This document shows, piece after piece, positions 8,304 through 17,207 of a stretch of 64,000 nt of DNA (its first letter is position 1; every line of letters starts with the position of its first letter). Origin of the DNA: ZC4RG20 sp963782445 (GTDB taxonomy: Bacteria > Pseudomonadota > Gammaproteobacteria > Steroidobacterales > Rariloculaceae); NCBI GenBank assembly GCA_963782445.1, contig CAWAJM010000001.1, forward strand, positions 62,001-126,000, written 5' to 3'. The notes beneath the pieces are model-generated. The model saw nothing but the letters and a program-made list of their open reading frames with translations. It was not told where the DNA came from and searched no databases. The position numbers were made by a program, and so were the translations under genes.

Positions 8304-9305
8304 ATGCATTTCAGGCTGACAAACGCGCTCGGAATCGGCGTGATCGCCGCGACGCTGTTCGCGTGCAGCGGCGGCTCCAACATGACCGCCGGGATCGACG
8401 GGAGCGGCGCACGGGTGCCCGTCGTCACGCAGGGGCCGATTCAGGGCTTCGGCAGCGTTATCCTGAACGGCCGGCACTACAGTCTCACGAGTGCGCAGAT
8501 CAACGTGGACGGCGCAGCCGCGACCCAGGCGGACCTCGCCGTGGGCCAGGTCGTGACGGTGGCGGGCTCGGTCGACGCAAACGGGGCCGCCGGCGTCGCC
8601 GATACCGTCGAGCTCGATGTCAACGTGGAAGGGCCCGTGCAGTCGATCGATGCATCGGGCGGCACGTTCGTCGTGCTCGGCCAGCGTGTCGCCATCGACG
8701 CGGACACGGTCTTCGACACGGCCACGCTCGGCACGGGCCTGGCCGGGCTTGCGGTCGGCGACTTCGCGAAGGTAAGCGGCCTCGTCGCGCCGAGCGGTGC
8801 CATTCGCGCCACTTGGATCGCCCGGGATGCGGCGCCCGGAGTCATGCGGGTCGTCGGCCGGGTCGCGGCGCTCGACGCGGCCAACCTGCGTTTCACGCTG
8901 GGCGGGCTGACGGTCGACTACAGCGCGGCCGGCCTCGTTGACGGGTTCGCCTCGGGCGGACCGAGCGATGGGGACCGCGTCAGGGTGCAGGGCCAGCGCC
9001 TCGCGGCCGACGGTGCGCTGCTCGCGGACAGCGTCACAAAACTGCCGGTGCGCTTCGAGGAGCACGAGGGGCAAAGCGCCGAGCTCGAAGGTTTGATTAC
9101 GCGCTTCGCGTCGGCGGCGGATTTCAACGTCGCCGGCCACGGCGTGACGACGGATTCGGGAACGGTCTACGAAGGCGGCAGTGCGGCTAGCCTCGCGCTC
9201 AACGTCAAGGTCCAGGTCGAGGGCACGGCCGATGCGGCCGGCACTATCGTTGCACGGAAGATCGAGATCAAGGACGGCGGCAGCGTGCGCGAGGGCGAGG
9301 ACTGA
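8304..9305 (+). CDS. DUF5666 domain lipoprotein
   Basis: 333 residues from the ATG at 8304, which follows GAGGGG (8289-8294) at good spacing; another ATG at 8295 would add three residues. A signal sequence ends in the lipobox LFAC (Cys21). The mature protein is a chain of about five small beta-barrel OB-like repeats of the DUF5666 type (QGPIQGFGSVILNGRHY, VEGPVQSIDASGGTFVVLGQ, MRVVGRVAALD, and so on). The function of DUF5666 is unknown. It follows the DUF6502 gene by about 35 bp and is probably in the same transcript. Confidence 0.8.
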   Translation: MHFRLTNALGIGVIAATLFACSGGSNMTAGIDGSGARVPVVTQGPIQGFGSVILNGRHYSLTSAQINVDGAAATQADLAVGQVVTVAGSVDANGAAGVADTVELDVNVEGPVQSIDASGGTFVVLGQRVAIDADTVFDTATLGTGLAGLAVGDFAKVSGLVAPSGAIRATWIARDAAPGVMRVVGRVAALDAANLRFTLGGLTVDYSAAGLVDGFASGGPSDGDRVRVQGQRLAADGALLADSVTKLPVRFEEHEGQSAELEGLITRFASAADFNVAGHGVTTDSGTVYEGGSAASLALNVKVQVEGTADAAGTIVARKIEIKDGGSVREGED

Positions 9306-9367
9306 AGGCTCCCGAGCGCAGCCGCGCGTTCGCAGAGGTTTGCGACACCCGATGCAGCGAGGGATTT

Positions 9368-9589
9368 GTGTACGCGGCGCTGAAGAAGCTCTTTCACGAT
9401 TACGAATGGATTCACACGGTTCTGGGAATAGTCGGGAACACAAGCTTCCTCGTCGGCAGCATTCTCTTCTTCTGGAAGCAGACGAAGGACATCGGCGTGT
9501 GGCTGTTCGTTTTCGGAGCGAGCGGGATGCTCGTCGCGCCGCTAGGCTCCGCTTTCGTCAGGGCCTACGAGCACGAGCACAAAGACTGA
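9368..9589 (+). CDS. YrhK-like small inner-membrane protein
   Basis: 73 residues from a GTG start a few bases after GAGGG. Two hydrophobic helices (about 16-37 and 43-62) with the pattern TVLGIVGNTSFLVGSILFF ... IGVWLFVFGASGMLVAPLGS match the YrhK family of two-helix membrane proteins. The role is unknown. It lies about 60 bp after the DUF5666 gene and could be the last gene of the long plus-strand operon. Confidence 0.75.
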   Translation: MYAALKKLFHDYEWIHTVLGIVGNTSFLVGSILFFWKQTKDIGVWLFVFGASGMLVAPLGSAFVRAYEHEHKD

Positions 9590-9742
9590 GCGGTCGCCGC
9601 GCCGCAGCGCACGCCGGCGAAACGAGCCTCGGCCCGGGCGCGCCCCTCGTGTGGCGCGCGCACGACGACGGGGCCCGATGCGTGCTGCCCCGCCACGCCG
9701 GGTCGTCGAGATCTTTGGGAGTCAATTTGTAAATCGTGCGTC

Positions 9743-9762
9743 GGTCCCCCGTCCCGGGGACC
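9743..9762. terminator. Hairpin between convergent genes
   Basis: A perfect 7-bp stem (GGTCCCC / GGGGACC) with a 6-nt loop lies just past the stop of the minus-strand gene and downstream of the plus-strand YrhK gene. There is no U-tract on either strand, so it is only a probable terminator. Confidence 0.4.
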
Positions 9763-9764
9763 CT

Positions 9765-10335
9765 TCAAGCCGGCGGGGGGTAAGGTTTGCCTACGACGTG
9801 AACCATCGTCGCCTTAGGGCCCTCGTCGCCGTCTTCTTCATTGAACCTCACCTCGGATCCGGTTTCTAACCTATCAAAATCAGCGTTGGTCACGCTGTTT
9901 CGATGGAAGTAGATTTCCCGGCCGTCGGATGTGGTGATCCAGCCGAAGTTCTGGTCCGGGTGAAGAGCGGTAATCGTACCGTGGGGCGGCACATCGTGAA
10001 CCTTGATCTCCCCCCGCCGGGAGCGGACGTAGTCCTGGAGTTGGCGACGGGCGGCGTTGAAGGCGTCGCGAATCGCCACGTAGAACGTCCTCATGGGCAT
10101 GATCGGCCCCCGGGTCTCGGCTCGCGACGATTTCGCCGCCCGGAACTCGGATGTCCACGGCGACGCGGTAGGTCTTACCGTGCCGGTGATGCCGGTGCGG
10201 CGCCTCGACGCTGATGCGGCAGCTCACGATGTCTTCCGCGAAGCGTTCGAGTTTGGCCACGCGCTCGCGGATGTCGTCTTCGACGGCCGTGGAGCGGTCC
10301 ATGTTGTGAAAGCGAATTTCGATCGGTACTTGCAT
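9765..10335 (-). pseudogene. HPF/RaiA ribosome-associated protein fused to a cold-shock domain, broken by one extra base
   Basis: The intact product would have about 189 residues. The N-terminal part (starts MQVPIEIRFHNMDRS, about 1-105) is a hibernation-promoting-factor/RaiA domain, which binds the 30S decoding site. The C-terminal part (about 120-180) is a cold-shock domain with RNP1-like FGWITT and RNP2-like EIYFHRNSV. The two halves lie in different frames: after HEDV one extra T (minus strand GACGTTC; plus strand GAACGTC, 10083-10089) shifts the frame, and removing it restores HEDVYVAIRDAF. As given, translation ends in unrelated sequence. The fusion architecture is known in proteobacteria. 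The break could be real or a sequencing error. Confidence 0.85.
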
Positions 10336-10686
10336 GATAAAAACTATATGCCTCGAGGGCCGAGCGCTCCATCAGTATTTTCCGGGATACGCCCTCGCTT
10401 GCGGCGCCGAGGGTTCGCGGGGCTTAGCCGCCGCACGGCCGCCGTCCCCGCCTTTGTCCGTATCAATGCGCATGTTCGTCTTCGCCGCATTCTCAACGAT
10501 CTCGGGCACGGCGTTTCACCGGAGGCAGGACTCGGGGTTTCTACGCATAGCCTACTCCCCCGAGCGTCCGGACACTGGAACTTACTCTTGATATCGCATG
10601 CTTGCTCTTTGTGCACACATCTTGCAGGGACAGAAGCATCGCACTGACCAACGCTTTCTTTAGTTGTATATGGTAATGGATTAATC
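10336..10686. other. 351-bp intergenic region between divergent genes
   Basis: This region separates the minus-strand HPF fusion from the plus-strand regulator and is more AT-rich towards its right end. It should hold both promoters. Short frames in it have no support as genes. No RNA gene or clear palindrome was recognised. Confidence 0.6.
10644..10672 (+). promoter_or_regulatory. Candidate sigma-70-type promoter for the regulator gene
   Basis: CTGACC (10644-10649) and TATATG (10667-10672) are separated by 17 bp, each matching four of six consensus bases. The gene start at 10687 is only 15 bp further, so the leader would be very short. Weak evidence. Confidence 0.25.
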
Positions 10687-11136
10687 ATGGCTACTGCGTT
10701 AAAGAAAAGACCACGGTCCAGGAAAAAACCACCGTCGGAGGCCGCGCGCGATTTCGACGCCGAGGGCGTGCGTCGCGCGATGCTCGCGGCCCTGGAATGT
10801 ATCTACGAGAACTATCCGCATATCACGCTGGCGCAGTACCTCGTTGCGCTTGAAGTGTTGGTTGCGGAGACGGACGGGCATCCGCACACGCTCGTGTCGC
10901 TGGTCAAGAAGCTGAACATGCCGTTCTCGACCGCGTCGCGAGTCGTATGGTCTTTGACGCGCGAAGGCGGCAACGTCGGCGTCATCAAGTACGAGCGTCA
11001 CCCGACGGACCGGCGCATGAAGTACCTCGTGATCGACAAGGAAAACAAGAACAACTGCGTACCGCGAGCGTTGAACCGCGCCATGGTCGACTACTACGGG
11101 GAGACCGTGCAGAAGCTCAAGCGCGCGCCGCATTAG
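10687..11136 (+). CDS. Winged-helix (MarR-like) transcriptional regulator
   Basis: 149 residues. A basic N-terminus (KKRPRSRKKPPS) precedes a helical part and a winged-helix core: QYLVALEVLVAETDGHPHTLVSLVKKLNMPFSTASRVVWSLTREGGNVGVIKYERHPTDRRMKYLVID. The helix PFSTASRVVWSLT is the probable recognition helix, and the following hairpin with DRR is typical of the MarR wing. Its targets are unknown; the AT-rich upstream region could be autoregulated. It ends inside a strong hairpin shared with the convergent oxidoreductase genes. Confidence 0.75.
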   Translation: MATALKKRPRSRKKPPSEAARDFDAEGVRRAMLAALECIYENYPHITLAQYLVALEVLVAETDGHPHTLVSLVKKLNMPFSTASRVVWSLTREGGNVGVIKYERHPTDRRMKYLVIDKENKNNCVPRALNRAMVDYYGETVQKLKRAPH

Positions 11137-11146
11137 CGGCGCGCGC
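11121..11146. terminator. Strong GC hairpin at the end of the regulator gene
   Basis: A perfect 11-bp stem (GCGCGCGCCGC / GCGGCGCGCGC) with loop ATTA overlaps the last codons and stop of the regulator. It lies between two convergent genes and has no U-tract, so it may act by the stem alone or with Rho. Confidence 0.5.
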
Positions 11147-11195
11147 CGCGGCGAACGGTGGTGAGACGGGCTAGAGGCCGATGCGTGCGGCGGCG

Positions 11196-13430
11196 TCAGA
11201 TGGCGTGTAGGGCGTCTTTGACGCGCTCGGGCGTCAGCGGAAACGTCTGCATGCGTACGCCGGTGGCGTCGAAGAAGGCGTTCGCGATCGCGGCCGCGGC
11301 GGCGGCCATGACCTCCTCGCCCGCGCCCGACGGCGGCGCTTCGATGCGCTGCACGACGACCGGGGTGACCTGCGGACAGTCCTCGAAGCGCATGACCGGG
11401 TAGCCGTTCCAGTCGAGGCTCGTGACGCCGTGCTCGTCGAAGGTGACTTCCTCGAACAGCATGCGGCTCGTGGTCTGCACGAGCTGACCGACGATCTGGG
11501 CTTCGACGTTGCCGACGTTCACGACTTGGCCCGCGTCGATCGCGCCGTACAAGTGCTTGATCCTGACTCGACCGCTCTTTTTGTCGACCTCAACGTCGGC
11601 GACGGCGCCCCCCCAGGAGGCGAGGTGCGTGCCGAGGCCGATGCCGCGGCCGTGCACGACGTCGCCCGCCGCGGCGCGGCGGCTTTGCTTAGGCCTCCAG
11701 CCCGCGGCCTTGGCGGCCGCGTCGAGGACGCCGAGCCAGCGCGCGTCCGCGATGTTTCGCCGCCGGAATTCGTAGGGGTCGGCGCCGAGGCGGAATGCGA
11801 GCTCGTCGATAGCCTGCTCGGACGTGAACGACATGGCGAGGTCGAGCGGCGAGCGCAGCCAGGCTGCGCGCAGGTACTTCGCCGTCTCGAGCCGGTGGTT
11901 CACGAGCCGAATGTTCTCGAGCGCGTACATGCCTCCGCAGTTCGTCGGGCTCACCTGCTGAGAGACGAGAAAGGCCCACGCGGCGGGCGCGCTGCCGAGC
12001 GCGAGCTGCTGCGAGGGCTCGATAAGACTCCAGTTGTGGTGCCAGCCCTGATACTCGTAGGCGACGAGCTTGCCGGCCGCATCCGCGGCCGCGCGCACTT
12101 CGCCGACGTGGGCCGGCCCGTAAGGGTCCCAGCCGAGCTCGTCCCAGCGCATGAACTGCAGACGCACGGGTGCGCCCGCAAGCTGCGAGAGCAGGGCGGC
12201 GGCCTGCGTCGCGTCGTCGTAACAGCTGTGCCCGTAGGTGCCGGAGCCGTCGCAATACTCGACGCGGATCGCGGATTCGGGCAGCCCGAGCAGCGGCGCC
12301 AGTGTGCGCCGCGTGGTGTAGACGTCCTGAGAGCTGCAAATGACGAGGGCCGAGCCCTTTTCGACGTTCGCGAGCGCACAGTTCGGCGCGAACGTGCCAT
12401 GTGACTGATAAGGCGCTCGGGCCGCGAACGCGACCGTATGCGCGGCGTTGGCCAACGCTGCGGCCGTGTTGCCGCGCTCGAGGACGACCTTGTCGTCCGT
12501 CTCGTCGGCGCGCATGCGCGCATGGAGCTCGGCGAACGGCGGCAGCGTCGGGGCGTCGTCCCAAGTGACCTTGAGCCTTTCGGCCGCGCGCACGGCGTCC
12601 CATTCCTTGGGCGCGACGACGCCGACGAAGTCGCCGCGGCGCAGCACACGCGCGCCCGGAATGCCGCGGATCGACTGCTCGTCGACGGCCAGGACCCGGG
12701 CGCCGGCGCCGTAGGCGCGCTGCCCCCGCGGGCGTACGATGCGGCCGTGCAGCATGCCGGGCAGACGCCGATGCTGGATGTAGGTGTAGGTGCCGGCGAC
12801 CTTGGCCGGCAGATCCTTGCGCGGCGGGCGCGTGCCTACGAGGCGGTATTCGGCGGGCTTCTTGACCGGCGCCTTGCCCGTGAAGGCGACGTCGAAGAGC
12901 TTGCCGCCGAGCAGGCCGCCGTAAGTGACGCTGCGGCCCGTGCCCGAGGCGGTGACGACCCCGCGCTCGACGGTCAGCCGGTCGACGGGCGCCCCGAGTT
13001 TTTCGGCCGCAAGCGCGAGCAGCGCTTGGCGCGCTTCGGCTGCCGCCTTACGGACCTGCGGGCCGCCGCGCGCGATCGAGGAGCTCGAGAAGGTGCCGCC
13101 CTGGTTCGGGCTCACGTTCGTGTCCACGGGCTCCGTCCGGATCTGGTCGAGGCCGAGATCGAGCTCCTCGGCGGCGACCTGCGGCAGGGCCGTCGTCGTT
13201 CCCTGGCCGAGCTCCACGAAGCCGATGTAGAGCGTCGCGGTGTTATCGGCATGGATCGCGAGCCAGGTGTCGATCTGCTTCGCGTCGGGTGGGCCGGCGG
13301 CCGTCCCGCGGGCCGGCGGCGCTGCGGCCGCGGATTCGGCGGGTAGGCCCAAACGCAGGCCGACAATGAGCACGCCGCCGGCCTTCAGGAAGGCGCGGCG
13401 ATCGATGCCGAGCGAGTCGGGGGCCGTCAT
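11196..13430 (-). CDS. Molybdopterin-binding large subunit of a periplasmic xanthine dehydrogenase-family hydroxylase (IorB-like)
   Basis: 744 residues. The ATG at 13430 overlaps the stop of the small subunit by ATGA and gives a Tat signal (DRRAFLKAGG, then a hydrophobic stretch to about residue 37); longer upstream sequence only shadows the small-subunit gene. Aldehyde oxidase/xanthine dehydrogenase molybdopterin domains follow, with the conserved ending GAGEEVMAAAAAAIANAFFDATG-type, whose Glu is in the place of the catalytic base, and PLTPERVKDAL. Tat export fits a cofactor loaded in the cytoplasm. Isoquinoline 1-oxidoreductase and membrane aldehyde dehydrogenases share this layout; the substrate cannot be told. 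No cytochrome subunit follows, so the electron acceptor is not evident. Confidence 0.85.
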   Translation of the reverse strand: MTAPDSLGIDRRAFLKAGGVLIVGLRLGLPAESAAAAPPARGTAAGPPDAKQIDTWLAIHADNTATLYIGFVELGQGTTTALPQVAAEELDLGLDQIRTEPVDTNVSPNQGGTFSSSSIARGGPQVRKAAAEARQALLALAAEKLGAPVDRLTVERGVVTASGTGRSVTYGGLLGGKLFDVAFTGKAPVKKPAEYRLVGTRPPRKDLPAKVAGTYTYIQHRRLPGMLHGRIVRPRGQRAYGAGARVLAVDEQSIRGIPGARVLRRGDFVGVVAPKEWDAVRAAERLKVTWDDAPTLPPFAELHARMRADETDDKVVLERGNTAAALANAAHTVAFAARAPYQSHGTFAPNCALANVEKGSALVICSSQDVYTTRRTLAPLLGLPESAIRVEYCDGSGTYGHSCYDDATQAAALLSQLAGAPVRLQFMRWDELGWDPYGPAHVGEVRAAADAAGKLVAYEYQGWHHNWSLIEPSQQLALGSAPAAWAFLVSQQVSPTNCGGMYALENIRLVNHRLETAKYLRAAWLRSPLDLAMSFTSEQAIDELAFRLGADPYEFRRRNIADARWLGVLDAAAKAAGWRPKQSRRAAAGDVVHGRGIGLGTHLASWGGAVADVEVDKKSGRVRIKHLYGAIDAGQVVNVGNVEAQIVGQLVQTTSRMLFEEVTFDEHGVTSLDWNGYPVMRFEDCPQVTPVVVQRIEAPPSGAGEEVMAAAAAAIANAFFDATGVRMQTFPLTPERVKDALHAI

Positions 13431-13936
13431 GCGGGCTGCGTCTGCATGGCGGCCGCGGCGCGCCGGATCGCGGCCAGGATGCGCGGGTAGGTGCCGCAGC
13501 GGCACAGGTGCCCGTTCATGGCCTTGCGGATCTCCGCGTCCGTCGGCGCGGGGTTGCCGGCCAGCAGCTCCGCCGCCTTGACGATCATGCCGTTGTAGCA
13601 ATAACCGCATTGCGGCGCCTGCTCGTCGAGCATCGCCTGCTGCACGGGGTGCAGTGCCGGCGCATGCCGCAGATTGTGGCGGGCCGCATACCAGGCCGGC
13701 AGGCCCTCGAGCGTCGTGATTTCCTTGCCCGCCACGGCGGCCGCCGCGGTCACGCAGGCGCGCCGCTCGGCGCCGTCGACGAGCACGGAGCATGAGCCGC
13801 ATTGTGCGAGTCCGCAGCCGAAGCGCGGGCCGCGCAGCCCGAGCTCGTCGGTCAGCACGTAGAGCAGCGGCGTATCCGCGGCGGCTTCGACGCGCTGGCG
13901 CCGGCCGTTGACGCGGAGCTCGATCTCGTCGGTCAT
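13427..13936 (-). CDS. [2Fe-2S] small subunit of the molybdenum hydroxylase (IorA-like)
   Basis: 169 residues; the ATG is preceded by GGAGGGAC. The plant-type ferredoxin domain carries CGLAQCGSC plus a further Cys (RRACVT), and the second all-helical domain carries CGYCYNGM and CRCGTY: together the ligands of two [2Fe-2S] clusters that pass electrons from molybdopterin. It has no signal peptide, as expected if it is exported with its Tat-bearing partner. It overlaps the large subunit gene by 4 bp. Confidence 0.9.
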   Translation of the reverse strand: MTDEIELRVNGRRQRVEAAADTPLLYVLTDELGLRGPRFGCGLAQCGSCSVLVDGAERRACVTAAAAVAGKEITTLEGLPAWYAARHNLRHAPALHPVQQAMLDEQAPQCGYCYNGMIVKAAELLAGNPAPTDAEIRKAMNGHLCRCGTYPRILAAIRRAAAAMQTQPA

Positions 13937-13961
13937 CGATGTCCCTCCTGAGGTGTGCGGC

Positions 13962-16058
13962 CTATGACAGTCCCGGGCGCGGCCCGGCGTCAAGCCCCGG
14001 CCGGCGGCCGACGTCGAACGACTCGAGCAGCGCCTGCAGGGCCTTGATGTCGATGGGCTTGACCAGGTGATGGTCGAAGCCCGCGGCGCGCGCGCGCCGG
14101 CGGTCCTCTTCCTGGCCCCAGCCCGTGAGCGCGACGATCTTGGCCGCGCGGTCCGGGTGGTCGGCCCGCAGGCGGCGCGCGACCTCGTAGCCGTCGATGC
14201 CCGGCATGCCGATATCGAGCAGCACGACGTCGGCTGGGCGGCGGGCGTAGGCCTCGAGCGCCTCCTGGCCGCCCAGGGCGACGCCGACTTCGGCCCCGAG
14301 CAGCTCGAGCAGCGTGCCGAGGCTTTCGGCCGCATCCACGTTGTCGTCGACGACGAGGATCGAGCGGCGGCGCAGCGAGGCGCCGAGCGCCGGCGCGGGG
14401 ACCGGCGCGATCTCGGGCGCGGTCGCGGCGACCGGCAGCCGCACGACGAACTCGCTGCCGCGGCCGACGCCGGCGCTGCGGCCCTCGATGCTGCCGCCGT
14501 GCATCTCGATGAGCCGCCGCGCAAGCGCGAGGCCGATGCCGAGGCCGCCTTGCCCGCGGTCGGCCGCCTCGGTGCCGCGGCTGAACATCTGGAATAGCCG
14601 CGGCACGATGTCGGGCGCGAGGCCGCTGCCGTTGTCGGCGACCGAGATCGTCGCGACCCGGCCCGCGCCGCTGGCCGCGATGCGGATCAGGCCGCCCGGG
14701 TCGGTGTATTTGGCCGCATTGTTGAGCAGATTCGAAATAACCTGCGCGAGACGGACGGGGTCGCCGTGCACCCACAGAGAGGCCTCCGGCAACTCGACCT
14801 CCAGCCGATGGTTCGCCGCGTCGATGAGCGGGCGGCTCGTCTCCATGGCGTTTTCGACGATGGTCGCGACGGCCACGCGCTCCTTGCGCAGCTTGAACGC
14901 GCCGCGGCTGATGCGGGACATCTCGAGCAGGTCGTCGACGAGCCGCACGAGGTGGTTGACCTGCCGATCCATCATGTCGAGCACGGCTCCGCTTTCGCCC
15001 GGCACGGGGGCCGTCATGCGCAGCAGCTCGACGGAGTTGCGTAGCGGTGCGAGCGGATTGCGAAGCTCGTGCGACAGCGTTGCCAGGAACTCGTCCTTGA
15101 GGCGGTCGGCATCGCGCAGGGCCTCGGCCATGCGGCGGAAGCGCTCCTCGCTCGCGCGCAGGGCCCGCTCCCAGGCGCGCCGCTCCGTGATGTCCGTGAG
15201 CGCCACGAGCACATGCCGCATCTCGGGGTCGTTTTGCGGAAACGCAACCGTGCAGAGAACGTCGCGGCGCTCGCCCCGCAGCGTCTGCATGGCGGCTTCG
15301 GATTCGTAGACGCGCTCGCCCTCGGCGATGGCCGCGAGCTCGTCCGCGAAACAGTCCAGATCGCCGTTTACGAAGACGTCGCCCAGCGCCGCGAAGAACT
15401 CGCGTTTATCGCGCGCATCGAACATCCGCAGCGTCGCATCGTTCACGTCGACGACGCGGACGAGGCCGACGGCGTGGGCTACGAACTCGGGATGCTCGGC
15501 GAAATAGCCGCGAAAATCGCGCACGCCGGCGGCGGTGAGTTCGTCCAGGGCCTTTTTGACGCCGGAAAAGTCCTCTTCCCAGATCGAGACGTTGACGGCT
15601 CGAAAGATGTTGTGGTAGCGCGCCTCGCTGGTGCGCAGGCTTTCGCGCGCGCGCACCTCGGCCGTGACATCGTTGCAGGTCACGATGACGCCGTCTACGT
15701 CGCCTGCGGCCGAGAGCAGCGGCGAGTAGACGCACGTCAAGTAGCTCTCCTCGACCTCGCCGAGACGCTCGATTCTCCAGAGCACCTCGCGCGTGATGCT
15801 CGGCTCGCCCGTTTGCAGGACCTCGCGCATCAGGACCTCGACGCCTTGCTGCGCCAATTCGGGCAGCGCTTCGAGCAGCGGACGCCCGAGCAGTCGTCGG
15901 CCGCCGACGATCTCGATGTAAGCCGGGTTCGCGAGCGCGAAGACCAGGTCCGGGCCGCGCAGCACGGCCGTCGGCACGGGCGTCTGTGCGAAGAGATTGG
16001 CGAGCTCGGCCGCGGACACGAAGCCGCGGCCCGGGTTCTCTTGAGTGGTGGCCGCCAT
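13962..16058 (-). CDS. PAS-containing hybrid sensor histidine kinase with C-terminal receiver
   Basis: 698 residues, taken from the ATG at 16058 (MAATTQENPG); 40 further upstream codons are open but look like shadow. Two PAS-type sensor regions (about 18-135 and 145-305, the second ending LTDITERR), a HisKA domain with SHELRNPL (phospho-acceptor His330), an HATPase domain (N-box NLLNNAAKYT, then DNGSG and GLGIGLAL) and a receiver with LLDIGMPG (Asp615) are seen. There is no membrane segment, so it is probably cytoplasmic. It ends about 25 bp before the [2Fe-2S] subunit start, so it may be cotranscribed with the hydroxylase genes. No separate output regulator is adjacent. Confidence 0.9.
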   Translation of the reverse strand: MAATTQENPGRGFVSAAELANLFAQTPVPTAVLRGPDLVFALANPAYIEIVGGRRLLGRPLLEALPELAQQGVEVLMREVLQTGEPSITREVLWRIERLGEVEESYLTCVYSPLLSAAGDVDGVIVTCNDVTAEVRARESLRTSEARYHNIFRAVNVSIWEEDFSGVKKALDELTAAGVRDFRGYFAEHPEFVAHAVGLVRVVDVNDATLRMFDARDKREFFAALGDVFVNGDLDCFADELAAIAEGERVYESEAAMQTLRGERRDVLCTVAFPQNDPEMRHVLVALTDITERRAWERALRASEERFRRMAEALRDADRLKDEFLATLSHELRNPLAPLRNSVELLRMTAPVPGESGAVLDMMDRQVNHLVRLVDDLLEMSRISRGAFKLRKERVAVATIVENAMETSRPLIDAANHRLEVELPEASLWVHGDPVRLAQVISNLLNNAAKYTDPGGLIRIAASGAGRVATISVADNGSGLAPDIVPRLFQMFSRGTEAADRGQGGLGIGLALARRLIEMHGGSIEGRSAGVGRGSEFVVRLPVAATAPEIAPVPAPALGASLRRRSILVVDDNVDAAESLGTLLELLGAEVGVALGGQEALEAYARRPADVVLLDIGMPGIDGYEVARRLRADHPDRAAKIVALTGWGQEEDRRRARAAGFDHHLVKPIDIKALQALLESFDVGRRPGLDAGPRPGLS

Positions 16059-16218
16059 AAGGAATCGTCTCGAGGTCAGGCGTGCAAGGCCCGCTAGTCC
16101 AGTGCCGCGTTCGTTTTCAGAGTGGTCCCGGTCCGATCTATGTCTGACGCAAGTCGGACGCCCGTTCCCCGGCTCCACCCTCGGGATGTTATCAAAACTC
16201 GCGCCGTCTGCGCGGTGC

Positions 16219-17061
16219 TCAGAGCGTCGCGAGGCCGCGACGCGGCTGTGAGGGAAACGCTTCGTCGACCGCGCGCATCTCGTCTGGCTCGAGCTCGGGC
16301 TCGGCCGCGCCCGCGTTCTCCCTCGCGTGGGCCGCGACCGCGGCCTTCGGGATGACGAAAGCGCCGGCGCGGCGCATGAGGAAGGCCAGCGCGATTTGCC
16401 GCGGCGTGGCCTCGTGCGCGGCCGCGATCTTCGCGAGCACCTGCCCGCCGGGACTGTCGGGCGCCGGGAACCGGCCGCTGCCGAAGGGGCTGTACGCGAC
16501 CACGGCGATGCCGCGGGCGCCGCACCACGGGACCACGGTGTGCTCGATCGAGCGCTCGCCGAGGTGATAGAGCACCTGGTTGCACGCGATGCGCTCGGCG
16601 CCCACGACGGCCGCGGCGGTCTCGAGATCCGCCACGTCGAAGTTGCTGACGCCCCAAGCGCCGATCTTGCCGTCCGCCTCGAGGGCTTCGAAGGCGCGGA
16701 CCGTCTCCTCCAACGGAACGCTGCCCGGCCAATGCAGCAGATAGACGTCGAGCCGTTCCGTGCCGAGCCGCGAGAGCGAGCGTTCGCAGGCCTCGATCGT
16801 GCCGCGGTAGGAGGCGTTGCGGGGCATGACCTTGGAAACCAGGAAGAGCTCGTCGCGGCGGCGCGCGACGACGCCGCGCAGCAGGCGCTCCATGCGCCCG
16901 TTCCCGTAGAGCTCGGCCGTGTCGACGTGCGTCATGCCCGCTTCGATGCCGGCCTCGAGCGCCTCGACGGCAGCGCGCTCGTCGTCGAGCTCGAGGTTCC
17001 ATGTGCCTTGGCCGACGCGGGCGACGTCGATCCCCGTGCGTCCGAACGCGGCGGTCTTCAT
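16219..17061 (-). CDS. Aldo/keto reductase
   Basis: 280 residues, a usual length for the family. The catalytic tetrad is complete: Asp47 and Tyr52 in HVDTAELYGNG, Lys77 in LVSKV, His110 in LLHWPG. The GVSNFD motif and a C-terminal RRAGAFVIPKA stretch, which would hold NADPH, fit the AKR fold. It reduces aldehydes or ketones in the cytosol; the substrate is unknown. Its end lies 160 bp upstream of the histidine kinase start, on the same strand. Confidence 0.9.
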   Translation of the reverse strand: MKTAAFGRTGIDVARVGQGTWNLELDDERAAVEALEAGIEAGMTHVDTAELYGNGRMERLLRGVVARRRDELFLVSKVMPRNASYRGTIEACERSLSRLGTERLDVYLLHWPGSVPLEETVRAFEALEADGKIGAWGVSNFDVADLETAAAVVGAERIACNQVLYHLGERSIEHTVVPWCGARGIAVVAYSPFGSGRFPAPDSPGGQVLAKIAAAHEATPRQIALAFLMRRAGAFVIPKAAVAAHARENAGAAEPELEPDEMRAVDEAFPSQPRRGLATL

Positions 17062-17207
17062 GGTTCGGGCTCCGTTGCCATCGAACGCAAGCTATTGCGC
17101 GCGGCCGGCGGGGTCAACTCGCTCGTCTACGGGCGAGGTCTGGGTACGGGCGTCTGCCCATGGCACGGAAGCTGCACTGCTTCCGTATTTCCTGGAGAAC
17201 CCGCTGC

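Noticed and set aside
10083..10089. GAACGTC as a programmed frameshift site
   Set aside because: It has no slippery heptamer or downstream pseudoknot pattern that I can see, the same heptamer occurs harmlessly in other genes, and the four genes are unrelated; an insertion event or error fits better.
10334..10591. Short plus-strand frame in the gap before the MarR-like gene
   Set aside because: No ribosome site and no recognisable protein; the region is better read as promoter DNA.
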